Shown: positions 44,834 through 52,729 of the stretch, piece by piece
Numbering within the stretch: position 1 is the first letter of the stretch
How the letters are laid out: each line of letters begins with the position of its first letter
Assembly (NCBI GenBank): GCA_024231975.1
Contig: JAAEQB010000068.1
Coordinates: forward strand, 62,001 to 126,000
Source of the DNA: Allobosea sp.
GTDB taxonomy: Bacteria > Pseudomonadota > Alphaproteobacteria > Rhizobiales > Beijerinckiaceae
Direction of reading: 5' to 3'
DNA: 64,000 nucleotides
The notes under the pieces: generated by a model
The model's database searches: none
Told to the model about the DNA's origin: nothing
What the model saw: only the letters and a program-made list of their open reading frames with translations
Made by a program: the position numbers and the translations under genes

Positions 44834-45472
44834 TCAGAAGCGGTAGTTCAGGCCGGCCTTGACGAGATGCTCGTTGACACCGACGCGCGCACGGCCGCTG
44901 GCGAACTGGAAGTTCTGCTTGCCGAGCGAGACGTAGTTGTATTCGAGCTTGGCCGAGAGGTTGTCGGTGATGCCGTATTCGGCGCCGGCGCCGACGACAT
45001 AACCGACCTTGCTCTTTTCCTTCGAGACCAGGCCGTCGCTGGCCTTCAGGCTGCCATAGGCGATACCGCCGAGGCCGTAGACCAGCACGCGGTCGAAAGC
45101 GATACCGGCGCGAGCCTTGAGGGTGCTGACATAGCGCATGTCGGCGCTGGTGCCGCCGGTGCGCTTGGCGCCCTTGCCGAGGCCGTTCATCGAGATGTCG
45201 GCCTCGACACCGGTGACGAGCCCGCCCAACTGCAGATTGTAGCCGAGCTGGCCGCCAAGCAGGACTTCACTGCGGCTCTTCTTGCCGGCTCCCTGAAAGC
45301 GGTCGAAGCCAGCGCCTGTATGGGCGCCGACATAGACGCCGTTCCAGTTATAGGGCCGCGGCGCGGAATAGGCCGGCCATTCCTGCCCACGCACGGGACG
45401 GTCGGCCGCCATGGCCGGGATCGCGAGCAGGACCGACAGGCCGAGGCCGGCCAACGGGACGAAACGCTTCAT
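44834..45472 (-). CDS. Outer membrane beta-barrel protein (Omp25/31-like)
   Basis: A 212-residue protein. Signal peptide residues 1-23 (ending PAMAAD). YNWNGVYVGAHTGAGFDRF is the family first strand; GGQLGYNLQLGGLVTGVEAD, VLVYGLGGIAYG and LEYNYVSLGKQNFQ follow, and it ends HLVKAGLNYRF with a C-terminal Phe. AAGGAG precedes the ATG at 45472. It is shorter than the other barrel in the window (295 residues) and not a close copy of it. Confidence 0.9.
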   Translation of the reverse strand: MKRFVPLAGLGLSVLLAIPAMAADRPVRGQEWPAYSAPRPYNWNGVYVGAHTGAGFDRFQGAGKKSRSEVLLGGQLGYNLQLGGLVTGVEADISMNGLGKGAKRTGGTSADMRYVSTLKARAGIAFDRVLVYGLGGIAYGSLKASDGLVSKEKSKVGYVVGAGAEYGITDNLSAKLEYNYVSLGKQNFQFASGRARVGVNEHLVKAGLNYRF

Positions 45473-45579
45473 CAAGGACTCCTTGCGGCGGCTAGGTCGC
45501 CGCCGACGCATCAGGCTTGCGACCCCATGTCCGCGCATCGGACCGGGTCAGCACCGTGCAGATTGCGGGCGAAGATTAC

Positions 45580-45591
45580 GGCAACGTTGCC
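45580..45591. promoter_or_regulatory. Perfect 12-base palindrome upstream of the beta-barrel gene
   Basis: GGCAACGTTGCC is fully self-complementary and stands 108 bases upstream of the reverse gene starting at 45472. The site could bind a dimeric regulator. Chance occurrence in GC-rich DNA is possible, and no second copy was seen nearby. Confidence 0.3.
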
Positions 45592-45657
45592 TGCCTGGCA
45601 GGGCGCGCGCGATCGCCCACAGCGCCGCGGCCGAGGAGCGGAAGCCTTGCGGAGCCT

Positions 45658-45936
45658 TCAGTTCTGGGCGGTGCGCTCTGGTCGCGATTGCACGTCCCGC
45701 GCGCCGTTCGCCCATTCGGCCAGTGGGGCGGTCGCCATGAACTGCTCGATCGCGAGCAGGGCGATGTCGCCGGAATGACCGGAGCGGCGCAGGCCGAGGA
45801 TCAGGCGAGCAAGCCATTCGCGATGAGGGTTCTCGAACGGCCCATAGATCGGGCCGACATGCCGCCATGCCTCGTGAAAGGCTGTCCCGAGGGCAGCGAG
45901 CTCTTCAGGCCCCGCATTGAACTGGCAGGCAGCCAT
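45658..45936 (-). CDS. Small conserved-looking hypothetical protein
   Basis: A 92-residue soluble protein with no function I can name. It has an Ala/Leu-rich helical pattern (ELAALGTAFHEAWRHVGPIY, then REWLARLILGLRRSG and DIALLAIEQFMAT), similar in style to small alphaproteobacterial proteins of unknown role. GGGAGG stands 6 bases before the ATG at 45936, a strong ribosome site, which is the main evidence that it is expressed. Confidence 0.6.
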   Translation of the reverse strand: MAACQFNAGPEELAALGTAFHEAWRHVGPIYGPFENPHREWLARLILGLRRSGHSGDIALLAIEQFMATAPLAEWANGARDVQSRPERTAQN

Positions 45937-46090
45937 GGCGAACCTCCCGGCGTTTCGCAGAAGCGGACCAGAGCCGGCCCGGCTTTGCAATCGGAAGTTG
46001 CCCCTCGATCTGAAGACTAGGCGAACGGCCGGTTAACGGCAATCGGAGAGATCGTCGCGAGCGGCGCACGATCCCGCGAGGCGCTGCCGC

Positions 46091-46858
46091 CTAGTTCTCC
46101 GACCACTCCTTCGCCAGCCCACGATCCGGATTCTCCATCGCTCCTAGCGGCACCAGCAAGGATGCCCAGCCAGCGGCCTCCGAGGTGGGGTAGTTCGCCA
46201 TCAGCACGCGCAGCGCAATCCGCGCATCCACATAGAGCTTCTTGTCCATGTACAGTTTCTTGATCCGGTAGAATTCCGCCTTGGCCTCTGCATCCGCCGA
46301 AGAAGGATCCCACCAACGCTGCCCCGGCTTCTCGGCGTAGAACTTGCCGGCGGGGGAGATGGTGACCGTGACGCCACTATAGCCCCAACCGTCCCAGTTC
46401 CCTTGGGCATCGACCGCACCGGTGACGGGGACGTTGAAGGTCTGTGCCACGGCCCAGAGGAAGCGCAAGCCGCGTCCTTTCGGGTCACCGCTGTACCTGC
46501 CGAGATCACGATCCAGCTTCTTTTCGCTGGCGCAGCCGCAGCCATGGATCTCGATCCGGGCCATGGGAGCGAACGCCTTGCGCAATTGGGTATATTTCGA
46601 CGAGACCGAGCTGCGGTCCTCGATCCCGGGAAAATCGAACTCGCCGGCATCGCCATGTGCGAGCAGGCGCAGGATCTTGATCCTGCCTCCGTTCGCAGCA
46701 GCCAGGATCTTGTCGATGATCTTCTGAGGCGAATAGCCCTTCGGTATCCCGGTGTGCCCGGTCGGCAACAAGTCGGCCCCACCCTGCTTCAGGTTGAAGG
46801 CATGGATCATGGTGGAGTCCTGGAGATAGACGGCATGGACTGTGACTTCCTTGGCCAT
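46091..46858 (-). CDS. DUF4347-like protein with His-Cys dyad
   Basis: A 255-residue protein without a signal peptide. Residues about 55-165 resemble DUF4347: IKILRLLAHGDAGEFDFPG (His68-Gly69), then ARIEIHGCGCASEKK (Cys107, Cys109), RFLWAVAQTFNVPVTGAV. The order beta-strand-HG then beta-strand-xGC resembles caspase-fold (clan CD) peptidases. C-terminal 60 residues are helical (KKLYMDKKLYVDARIAL). No partner genes indicate a role. GGGAGAG precedes the ATG at 46858. A proteolytic role is inference. Confidence 0.6.
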   Translation of the reverse strand: MAKEVTVHAVYLQDSTMIHAFNLKQGGADLLPTGHTGIPKGYSPQKIIDKILAAANGGRIKILRLLAHGDAGEFDFPGIEDRSSVSSKYTQLRKAFAPMARIEIHGCGCASEKKLDRDLGRYSGDPKGRGLRFLWAVAQTFNVPVTGAVDAQGNWDGWGYSGVTVTISPAGKFYAEKPGQRWWDPSSADAEAKAEFYRIKKLYMDKKLYVDARIALRVLMANYPTSEAAGWASLLVPLGAMENPDRGLAKEWSEN

Positions 46859-47216
46859 GCGTCTCTCCCTCTTGAGGCAATGCCCGGCTTGCATCTCGCC
46901 TGCTCCGGCCGCGGGCCAGGGCCGGCAGCCTTCGTAGCGCGCGCCGAATCGCGCCTCGTCCTCCATTCGGAGGAGCCGTCCTGCGACCCGCCACGTTCCC
47001 GCCCGAAAAGCGCCCAGATCGGGCCAAGCGGCATCCAGACGCCTACGCCTGTTGCAGCCTCGCAACGGGCGCCTTCAAAGCTCGAAAGGTCGCGTCGATG
47101 TGAACGTCGATCGATTGAACGGCAGCCGCCGCTCTGCCAGAGATTTGGGGAATTGTTGACGTTTTTCCGTCACCTTTCCTCGCGCCCGCCCATCCCGAAA
47201 CGCCCCCGAGGCCGCC
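46859..47216. other. Gene-free stretch between the DUF4347-like gene and the L,D-transpeptidase gene
   Basis: About 358 bases between divergent genes. I see no supported coding frame. It should contain both promoters; TTGACG at 47156-47161 resembles a -35 but has no matching -10. Confidence 0.4.
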
Positions 47217-47795
47217 ATGCTCCGCTACTTCCGATTGGCCCTGATCGCCGGCACGGCCTTCGCGGCCACCGCGACTGCCGCCGTCGCCGAGATCGACCCG
47301 CTCACCCGCCAGCCGCTCGTCACCTATGTCGACCCCGCCAAGGCGCAGGCGACCGCAATCCCGCGCGAGATCGTCTCCTATGACGGCAAGCAGCGTCCGG
47401 GCACGATCGTGATCAACACGAGCGAGCGCCGGCTCTATTACGTCCTGCCCGACGGCAAGGCCGTGCGCTACGGCGTCGGCGTCGGCCGCCCGGGCTTCGA
47501 ATGGGGCGGCAGCCAGACCATCACCCGCAAGGCCGAGTGGCCGGGCTGGACCCCGCCCTCGCAGATGCTGAAGCGTCGCCCCGACCTGCCGCGCTTCATG
47601 CCCGGCGGCCCGGAGAACCCGCTCGGCGCCCGCGCCCTCTATCTCGGCTCGACCCTCTACCGCATCCACGGCTCGAACGAGCCGGAGACGATCGGCCAAG
47701 CGGTCTCCTCGGGCTGCATCCGCATGCTGAACGAGGACGTGATCGACCTCTACGAGCGCGCCAAGGTCGGCACGCGCGTCGTCGTCGCCCGCTGA
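47217..47795 (+). CDS. L,D-transpeptidase (YkuD family)
   Basis: A 192-residue periplasmic cross-linking enzyme forming 3-3 peptidoglycan links or attaching lipoprotein. Signal peptide residues 1-24 (ending AAVAE). The YkuD domain runs about residues 60-190: GTIVINTSERRLYYVLPDGK, ITRKAEWPGWTPPSQML, and the catalytic region YRIHGSNEPETIGQAVSSGCIRMLNED with His and Cys. The proline-free C-terminus is RAKVGTRVVVAR. It has its own terminator; a degenerate copy of the 3' end lies at 49344. Confidence 0.93.
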   Translation: MLRYFRLALIAGTAFAATATAAVAEIDPLTRQPLVTYVDPAKAQATAIPREIVSYDGKQRPGTIVINTSERRLYYVLPDGKAVRYGVGVGRPGFEWGGSQTITRKAEWPGWTPPSQMLKRRPDLPRFMPGGPENPLGARALYLGSTLYRIHGSNEPETIGQAVSSGCIRMLNEDVIDLYERAKVGTRVVVAR

Positions 47796-47820
47796 GCGAC
47801 AGAACGCGTCCAGGATTGCG

Positions 47821-47849
47821 AAAGGCCGGCGTTTCGCCGGCCTTTTTGT
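47821..47849 (+). terminator. Intrinsic terminator after the L,D-transpeptidase gene
   Basis: AAAGGCCGGCG (47821-47831), loop TTT, CGCCGGCCTTT (47835-47845) and a T run to 47847. The same hairpin in mutated form recurs near 49416-49440 as part of a duplicated block. Confidence 0.85.
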
Positions 47850-47861
47850 TTGGACCTCCGA

Positions 47862-48032
47862 TCAGATCGGGGCCGTCGCATAGATTCGGACTGCCACCAC
47901 GGCGGCGAGCAGGAGCAGGAGGACGAGGGACTGCAACAGGTCCTTGGCGATCTCCCTTGACTGATCGCTGCCCGGCCCGGTCCGGGAAGACGCCTCGCGC
48001 CGCCGTCTTGCCGCCGCTTCATAAGTGGTCAT
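47862..48032 (-). CDS. Small single-pass membrane protein (56 residues)
   Basis: A 56-residue frame with N-terminal charged half (MTTYEAAARRRREASSRTG) and a C-terminal hydrophobic helix at about residues 32-49 (LLQSLVLLLLLAAVVAVRI). GGAGG lies 7 bases before the ATG at 48032. The residue pattern and ribosome site support a real small gene; no family is recognised. Its 3' end abuts the transpeptidase terminator. Confidence 0.6.
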   Translation of the reverse strand: MTTYEAAARRRREASSRTGPGSDQSREIAKDLLQSLVLLLLLAAVVAVRIYATAPI

Positions 48033-48150
48033 CGCTCGCCTCCATCATCTGAAGGAGGATGATCGGACAAGCTCGCATCAGCTCGCGATAGCGGCCATGG
48101 ATCGCCGGCATCAGCTCGGCATAAGGACGCTGGACCAGGCTTGTCCGCTG

Positions 48151-49071
48151 CTAGGCGGCCGAGCGATGGCTCACCGCATGGCCGTTGACCGGCCGTGGCA
48201 GATCGTCGAGCACATATTTGAGCTCTTCGGCCAGTGAAGGCTGTGCCGCGACAAGGGGCAGCCGGCAGGTGGGCTCGACGCCGGAATGCTGGAACGACAG
48301 GGCCAGCTTGACCGCAACGGGGTCGGGCTCGCGGGAGAGCAGGCCGTGGAGCGGCGTCAGCCGCCGTTGCAGCGTCTGGGCCTGTTCGAATGCGCCGGCG
48401 CGGCAGGCTTCCCTGATGCGGCGCAGCAGGCGCGGCGCCAGGTTGCCTATGCTGGTGACGGCGCCGCAGCCGCCGGCGGCGACATAGGACGGGATGGCAT
48501 CGCCGGCCCCGGTGAGGCGAAGGAAATGCCGGCTGCAGCTGCGCATGATGCGATCACAGCGGGCGATGTCGCCGCGCCGTTCGAGGACGCCGACGACCGC
48601 GGGATGCGCTGCCATCTCAGCCAGTGCCTCGGGCGTCAGGTCGACGGCGCAGCGATCGGGGTCGTTGTCGATGATCACCGGGAGCGAGGTGGCCTCCACC
48701 ACCGACAAGACATGCTGGACGAGACCGGCCTGCGTCGGCCTGTTGTAATAGGGCAACCGCAGCAGAATGGCGCTCGCGCCCGCGGCCGCGGCATCCTTGA
48801 CCTCCGCGATGCTGTCTGCAGTCGAGTTGGATCCTGCGGCAGCCAGGATCGGATAGCCGGGCCCGGCCGCGGCGCGCGCCAGCCTGACGAGCCGGATGCG
48901 CTCATTGCGGGTCAGCGTCGAATATTCGCCGCTCGCGGAGCCGAGCACGATACCGTCGGCCCCCTCCCGGACTTGCCAATCGACCAGGCGCAACAGGCTC
49001 GGCTCATCCAGTGCGCCGGCGCTGAAGGGCGTGACGAGGGCGGTGAACATCCCATGAAGCCAGTGATCCAT
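48151..49071 (-). CDS. DapA-family (dihydrodipicolinate synthase-like) protein lacking key catalytic residues
   Basis: A 306-residue TIM-barrel protein clearly of the DapA family: opens LHGMFTALVTPF, has GYPILAAAGSNSTADSI, LPYYNRPTQAGLVQHV and a C-terminal Leu/Ala-rich tail. But the usual GTTGE is GSASGE (residues 44-49), the catalytic Tyr of YNVPxRT is Asp135 (DNDPDR), and the Schiff-base Lys of GIKE is Leu163 (GVLERRGD). The conserved Arg140 remains. So it cannot form the usual pyruvate imine. Possible roles include a regulator or scaffold. No lysine or aldolase genes adjoin. Confidence 0.85.
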   Translation of the reverse strand: MDHWLHGMFTALVTPFSAGALDEPSLLRLVDWQVREGADGIVLGSASGEYSTLTRNERIRLVRLARAAAGPGYPILAAAGSNSTADSIAEVKDAAAAGASAILLRLPYYNRPTQAGLVQHVLSVVEATSLPVIIDNDPDRCAVDLTPEALAEMAAHPAVVGVLERRGDIARCDRIMRSCSRHFLRLTGAGDAIPSYVAAGGCGAVTSIGNLAPRLLRRIREACRAGAFEQAQTLQRRLTPLHGLLSREPDPVAVKLALSFQHSGVEPTCRLPLVAAQPSLAEELKYVLDDLPRPVNGHAVSHRSAA

Positions 49072-49343
49072 GTCGACCTCGGCAAAGTGGCACGATGATA
49101 GCGGCGCGGCGGAACGGAAGGCTCCGCCGCGCCTCGGCCGGGCTCAGGACAGCAGCGAAACGAAAGCGGAAGGCCGCCAAACCCCACGGGCGGCCGGGGT
49201 TCGATGGCGTCCCGGCTCCGAAAGCGAGCGAGCACGACACGGGGCGCAAGCTAGGCCGGACGACATAAGGATTCGATGCGGATCGGAGCGTGTACCGTGA
49301 AGCCGGTATCAGGGACGCTTGCCTTGCATCCCGGTCCAACATT

Positions 49344-49447
49344 CTACCCGAGCCCGCCAAGGCCGGCGCTCGAGTCGTCGTCACCCGCTGAGCGGCAGAA
49401 CGCTTCAAGGATTGCAAAGGCCGGCGTTTCGCCTGCCTTTCTCTTTG
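49344..49447 (+). pseudogene. Degenerate duplicate of the L,D-transpeptidase 3' end and terminator
   Basis: Reads AKAGARVVVTR then stop, against AKVGTRVVVAR then stop in the gene ending at 47795. Downstream, gagcggcagaacgcttcaag matches gagcgacagaacgcgtccag, and the hairpin aaaggccggcgtttcgcctg is the terminator with one arm mutated. About 100 bases align at roughly 85% identity with small indels. The upstream coding part is missing, so this is a relic. The other 272 bases of the 49072-49343 gap show nothing I can name. Confidence 0.7.
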
Positions 49448-49487
49448 GTGCGAATAGCCGATGTCCGGTGTCGCCCGCGCTTGCGCG

Positions 49488-49790
49488 CTAACTCAGCTTG
49501 CTGCCCCAGATCATCATCGAGGCGGAAAAGGTAACGAGGCCTATGGCCGCCAGGACGAACGCGCGACGACGGGTCCGTGCCCTGCCGTGGTTCAAGCCGG
49601 TCAGCAGTGCTGCAAGCGTCCAGACGCCTGTGAATACCAAAAGAGCCAGGGTATAGACCGGGCCGGAGAGGTCATAGCCGCCTCCTCCGATCGATGGGTG
49701 TTCTGAAGACCTGGGGCTGAGGTTCCAAACCAGAACACCCACGACCACGGCGAAGACGGCAATCCCGGCATAGAATCCCCTATCTTTCAC
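49488..49790 (-). CDS. Small three-helix membrane protein
   Basis: A 100-residue protein, no family recognised. Hydrophobic segments near residues 6-24, 45-65 and 76-95 (YAGIAVFAVVVGVLVW, TLALLVFTGVWTLAALL, FVLAAIGLVTFSASMMIWG). It starts with GTG overlapping the stop of the DUF971 gene (GTGA), so it is translationally coupled to it. Confidence 0.62.
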   Translation of the reverse strand: MKDRGFYAGIAVFAVVVGVLVWNLSPRSSEHPSIGGGGYDLSGPVYTLALLVFTGVWTLAALLTGLNHGRARTRRRAFVLAAIGLVTFSASMMIWGSKLS

Positions 49791-50152
49791 CGCCGTACCC
49801 GCTCCCGCGACAGCCCTTTTGCCGCGAGATCGTCGAGATAGGCCTGCAACTTCGCCTCGCCCTCGCGGCCGAGCTCGCGCAGATAGTCCCAGCCATAGAT
49901 GCCGGTGTCATGCATGTCGTCGAAGGTCAGGCGGACGGCGTAGTGGCCAACCGGCTCCACTTTCAGGATCTCGACATCGCGCTTGCCCGGCACGGTCTGC
50001 TTCTGCGTCGGGCTGTGGCCCTGGACCTCGGCCGAGGGGCTCTCGACCCGCAGCAATTCGGCCGAAAGCGCATGGCTCTCGCCGCTCTCGAAGGTGATGT
50101 GGAGCGTGCGGCGGTCCTTCGACAGACGGATCTCGCTCGGCCAGTCTGACAT
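49787..50152 (-). CDS. DUF971 (gamma-butyrobetaine hydroxylase N-terminal-like) protein
   Basis: A 121-residue protein that matches the DUF971 pattern: WPSEIRLSKDRRTLHITFES, ALSAELLRVESPSAEVQGH, VEILKVEPVGHYAVRLTFDDM then HDTGIYGWDYLRELG. The domain alone, without the hydroxylase part, is common and linked in some bacteria to Fe-S cluster work; this role is not shown here. GGAG lies before the ATG at 50152; a longer start would run through the repeat. Confidence 0.87.
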   Translation of the reverse strand: MSDWPSEIRLSKDRRTLHITFESGESHALSAELLRVESPSAEVQGHSPTQKQTVPGKRDVEILKVEPVGHYAVRLTFDDMHDTGIYGWDYLRELGREGEAKLQAYLDDLAAKGLSRERVRR

Positions 50153-50166
50153 CTTCGTGTTTCTCC

Positions 50167-50215
50167 GAGCATGTTCCGCAAAAGTGGGAACCGCTTTTGC
50201 GATCAGAACATGCTC
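50167..50215. repeat. Small palindromic repeat, GAACATG / AAAGTGG family, copy 2
   Basis: Outer arms GAGCATGTTC and GAACATGCTC are exact inverses; the inner AAAAGTGGGAACCGCTTTTG is an imperfect hairpin. Copy 1 at 34785-34832 is in the opposite orientation. It sits in the 5' leader of the DUF971 gene. Confidence 0.8.
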
Positions 50216-50229
50216 AACTTTTTGATTTG

Positions 50230-50277
50230 GCGCGAATTCTTTTCGTTCGGCCAACCCGGCCGAACGGAAAGCGCGCC
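50230..50277. repeat. Small palindromic repeat, TTCTTTTCGTTCG family, copy 2
   Basis: GCGCGAATTCTTTTCGTTCG, loop GCCAACCCGG, then CCGAACGGAAAGCGCGCC. Compare copy 1 at 40954-40992. It follows the other repeat within 15 bases, making a compound element. Confidence 0.7.
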
Positions 50278-50402
50278 GACAGCTTGCGACCATCAGCCGG
50301 CTTGACCGCGGGCTTGCCGCCGACAATGCTCGCTTCCTATATCAGAGTGGCGGCCGGCGCACCGCGCCACGATGCCGCCATCGCCCGAGGATTCCAGCCA
50401 TC

Positions 50403-51431
50403 GTGCTGCATGACCCGATCAAGCCCTTGATGCGTGCGCCGCTGACCGACCCGTTCGGCCGCGACATCTCCTATCTGCGCATCTCGGTGACGGATCGCTG
50501 CGATTTCCGCTGCGTCTATTGCATGTCCGAGGACATGGCCTTCCTGCCGAAGCGCGACCTCTTGACGCTCGAGGAGATCGACCGCGTCGCCACCGCCTTC
50601 GTCTCGCGCGGCACGCGCAAATTGCGCATCACCGGCGGCGAGCCGCTGGTCCGGCGCGACATCATGAACCTGTTCCGCTCGCTCTCGCGCCATCTCGCCT
50701 CGGGCGCGCTCGACGAATTGACGGTGACCACCAACGGCTCGCAGCTCGCCCGCTATGCGCAGGAGCTTGCCGATTGCGGCGTGCGCCGCGTCAATGTCTC
50801 GATGGACACGCTCGACCCCGAGAAATTCCGCAAGATCACGCGCTGGGGCGACCTCTCCAAGGTGCTCGCCGGCATCGAGGCGGCGCGCAAGGCCGGCCTG
50901 CGCGTCAAGATCAATGCGGTGGCGCTGAAGGGCGTCAACGAGGACGAGATCGAAGGGCTGATGCAATGGGCCCATGGGCTCGGCATGGACCTGACGCTGA
51001 TCGAGGTGATGCCGCTCGGGGAGATCGAGCCGGCGCGGCTCGACCAGTTTCTGCCGCTCTCGATGGTGCGGGCCAATCTGATGGATCGCTATACGCTCGA
51101 CGAGGATCCCTACCGGACCGGCGGACCGGCACGCTATGTCCGGGTCCGCGAGACCGGCGGCCTCGTCGGCTTCATCACGCCGATGACCCATAATTTCTGC
51201 GAGAGCTGCAACCGGGTACGCCTGACCTGCACCGGCACGCTCTATATGTGCCTCGGCCAGGAAGACGCCGCCGATCTGCGCAGCCCGATCCGCGCCTCCA
51301 GCGACGACGCCCTGCTCTACCGGGCGATGGAAGAGGCGATCTCGCGCAAGCCCAAGGGCCACGACTTCGTCATCGACCGGCGCCAGCCGCGCGCCGCCGT
51401 CGGCCGGCATATGAGTGTGACCGGGGGGTGA
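50403..51431 (+). CDS. moaA: GTP 3',8-cyclase MoaA
   Basis: A 342-residue radical SAM enzyme starting molybdenum cofactor synthesis from GTP. N-terminal 4Fe-4S motif CDFRCVYC (CxxxCxxC) follows DISYLRISVTDR; ITGGEPLVRRDI binds SAM; the C-terminal cluster is in NFCESCNRVRLTCTGTLYMC. The last two residues are GG, needed for activity in MoaA. The start is GTG at 50403, or ATG at 50430. No other moa gene adjoins. Confidence 0.95.
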   Translation: MLHDPIKPLMRAPLTDPFGRDISYLRISVTDRCDFRCVYCMSEDMAFLPKRDLLTLEEIDRVATAFVSRGTRKLRITGGEPLVRRDIMNLFRSLSRHLASGALDELTVTTNGSQLARYAQELADCGVRRVNVSMDTLDPEKFRKITRWGDLSKVLAGIEAARKAGLRVKINAVALKGVNEDEIEGLMQWAHGLGMDLTLIEVMPLGEIEPARLDQFLPLSMVRANLMDRYTLDEDPYRTGGPARYVRVRETGGLVGFITPMTHNFCESCNRVRLTCTGTLYMCLGQEDAADLRSPIRASSDDALLYRAMEEAISRKPKGHDFVIDRRQPRAAVGRHMSVTGG

Positions 51432-51480
51432 GAGCCGGGCCGCTTGGACGGTTGGTCGCTCCGGCTTGCCGTGGCTCTGC

Positions 51481-51630
51481 CGTCATTCCGGGGCTTCGCG
51501 TCAGCGAAGAGCCCGGAACCCAGAACCGATGCCGCCTCCATGAGAGCGCGTTTTGGGCATCGTTCAAAATCCGTCATGGCATCGGTTCTGGGTTCCGGGC
51601 TCAGGCCTGACGGCCTGCCCCGGAATGACG
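51481..51630. repeat. Palindromic intergenic repeat (GTCATTCCGGGGC family)
   Basis: A 150-base element: cgtcattccggggc at 51481 pairs with gccccggaatgacg ending at 51630, and inside gcccggaacccagaaccgatg pairs with its inverse catcggttctgggttccgggc. Such elements occur in many copies in Bradyrhizobium-, Methylobacterium- and Bosea-type genomes. It fills most of the 262-base gap between moaA and the phospholipid operon. Confidence 0.85.
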
Positions 51631-51693
51631 AGAGTGGTTCTGGCGTATCCTCTCCGGCAACTCGCCAGGCCATCTGAACCGGCCTCGATCTCC

Positions 51694-52335
51694 TCAGCGA
51701 GCCCGTAATCCGCGCACGATGTTCGCCGCCCGCCTGAGAACGGTCACGGCAGCACCGACCGCGATCAGCCAGAGCGCGATGGTCAGCGCCGCGTTTTGGC
51801 CGCGCCAGAGCGGCTCCAGCAGGGAGAGGAGCGCCGCGGCCGTGATCGTCGCCATGCGGTGCTGCTTGGCCATCGGGCCTGAGAAATCGGCCGGCAAACC
51901 GCAATTGCGGCCGAGCTCGCGGGTGTAAGCGGTCAGCACGGCAAAGGCGGCCGCCGCCCAGCCCAGGGCGGGAGCACCGATCCCGTAGCCGACGCCAGCG
52001 AGGATCAGGATGTCCGCGACCCGGTCGGGAAACTCGTTCCAGAACGGCCCGTCGGCGGCCTGCTTGCCGCCCTCGATCGCGACCATGCCGTCAAAGAGGT
52101 TGCAGAGCAGGCGGAGCTGGCAGAACAGCGCCGCAGCCAGGAGCAGCCCGATGCGGGGCCCGGGAGCCGCCGTGCCCGCGAACCAGAAGGCGATCCCGGC
52201 GCAGGCCGCCATGGCCATGCTCGCCATCGAGATCTGGTTCGGCGTGATCCCGGTCGCGCTCAGCCAGCGCGCGATCGCCCGGGCCCAGCCGGTGTCCCGG
52301 CTCGAGAGCGGCCTCCGATCGCTATCCTGCGCCAT
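51694..52335 (-). CDS. CDP-alcohol phosphatidyltransferase family protein, variant motif
   Basis: A 213-residue membrane enzyme with about six helices, expected to join a CDP-linked lipid to an alcohol. The usual DxxDGxxAR(x8)GxxxDxxxD motif is degenerate: N79-LF-D82-G83-MV-A86-I87, then G96-PFW-N100-EFP-D104. Two acidic positions are Asn and the Arg is Ile. The pattern NLFDGMVAIEGG ... NEFPDRVAD recalls a subgroup seen beside PlsC/CdsA genes. It is last in a four-gene operon with 14-base overlap to the gene upstream. Confidence 0.82.
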   Translation of the reverse strand: MAQDSDRRPLSSRDTGWARAIARWLSATGITPNQISMASMAMAACAGIAFWFAGTAAPGPRIGLLLAAALFCQLRLLCNLFDGMVAIEGGKQAADGPFWNEFPDRVADILILAGVGYGIGAPALGWAAAAFAVLTAYTRELGRNCGLPADFSGPMAKQHRMATITAAALLSLLEPLWRGQNAALTIALWLIAVGAAVTVLRRAANIVRGLRAR

Positions 52336-52729
52336 GGTTCATCGCCCTCCTGCTCCGCCACAGCGAATAATTGTAGAGCGCCGCATAGCTGGTCGCGACG
52401 GTCAGCGGCACGGCGATCGTCCTGGCGATCTCGGGCGTGCCGCCGATGGTGTGAATGAGCGTCAGCACGCTCGCTGAGACCAATCCTGCGATCACCGGCG
52501 GCGCGAGCAGCGCGGCCAGGCCGCTGAAACGGCAGGCGAGGTATTCCATACAGCGCTTCAGGACCAAAGTGATCGTGGCAGAGATCGTCCCCTGGATCAG
52601 CCCGGCGAGGAGCGGCGCCGGCATCGGATGGGCACGGTTGGCGAAGGCGGCCCAGCTACCCATGGCGAGGAAGGCGAAGCCGACATGCACGATGCTGCTT
52701 CGCATCAGGCGCGCGAGCGGCGGGCTCAT
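52322..52729 (-). CDS. Small four-helix membrane protein in the phospholipid operon
   Basis: A 135-residue protein that I do not recognise. Hydrophobic segments near residues 14-32, 38-60, 70-90 and 95-115, preceded by a basic N-terminus. It is joined to cdsA by an ATGA overlap (52726-52729) and to the transferase gene by 14 bases, so it is made together with them. It has no family motif; a role as subunit or flippase is speculation. Confidence 0.7.
   Translation of the reverse strand: MSPPLARLMRSSIVHVGFAFLAMGSWAAFANRAHPMPAPLLAGLIQGTISATITLVLKRCMEYLACRFSGLAALLAPPVIAGLVSASVLTLIHTIGGTPEIARTIAVPLTVATSYAALYNYSLWRSRRAMNHGAG

Noticed and set aside
47156..47185. TTGACG as -35 of the L,D-transpeptidase promoter
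   Set aside because: The region at the expected -10 is C-rich, without TATAAT-like bases.
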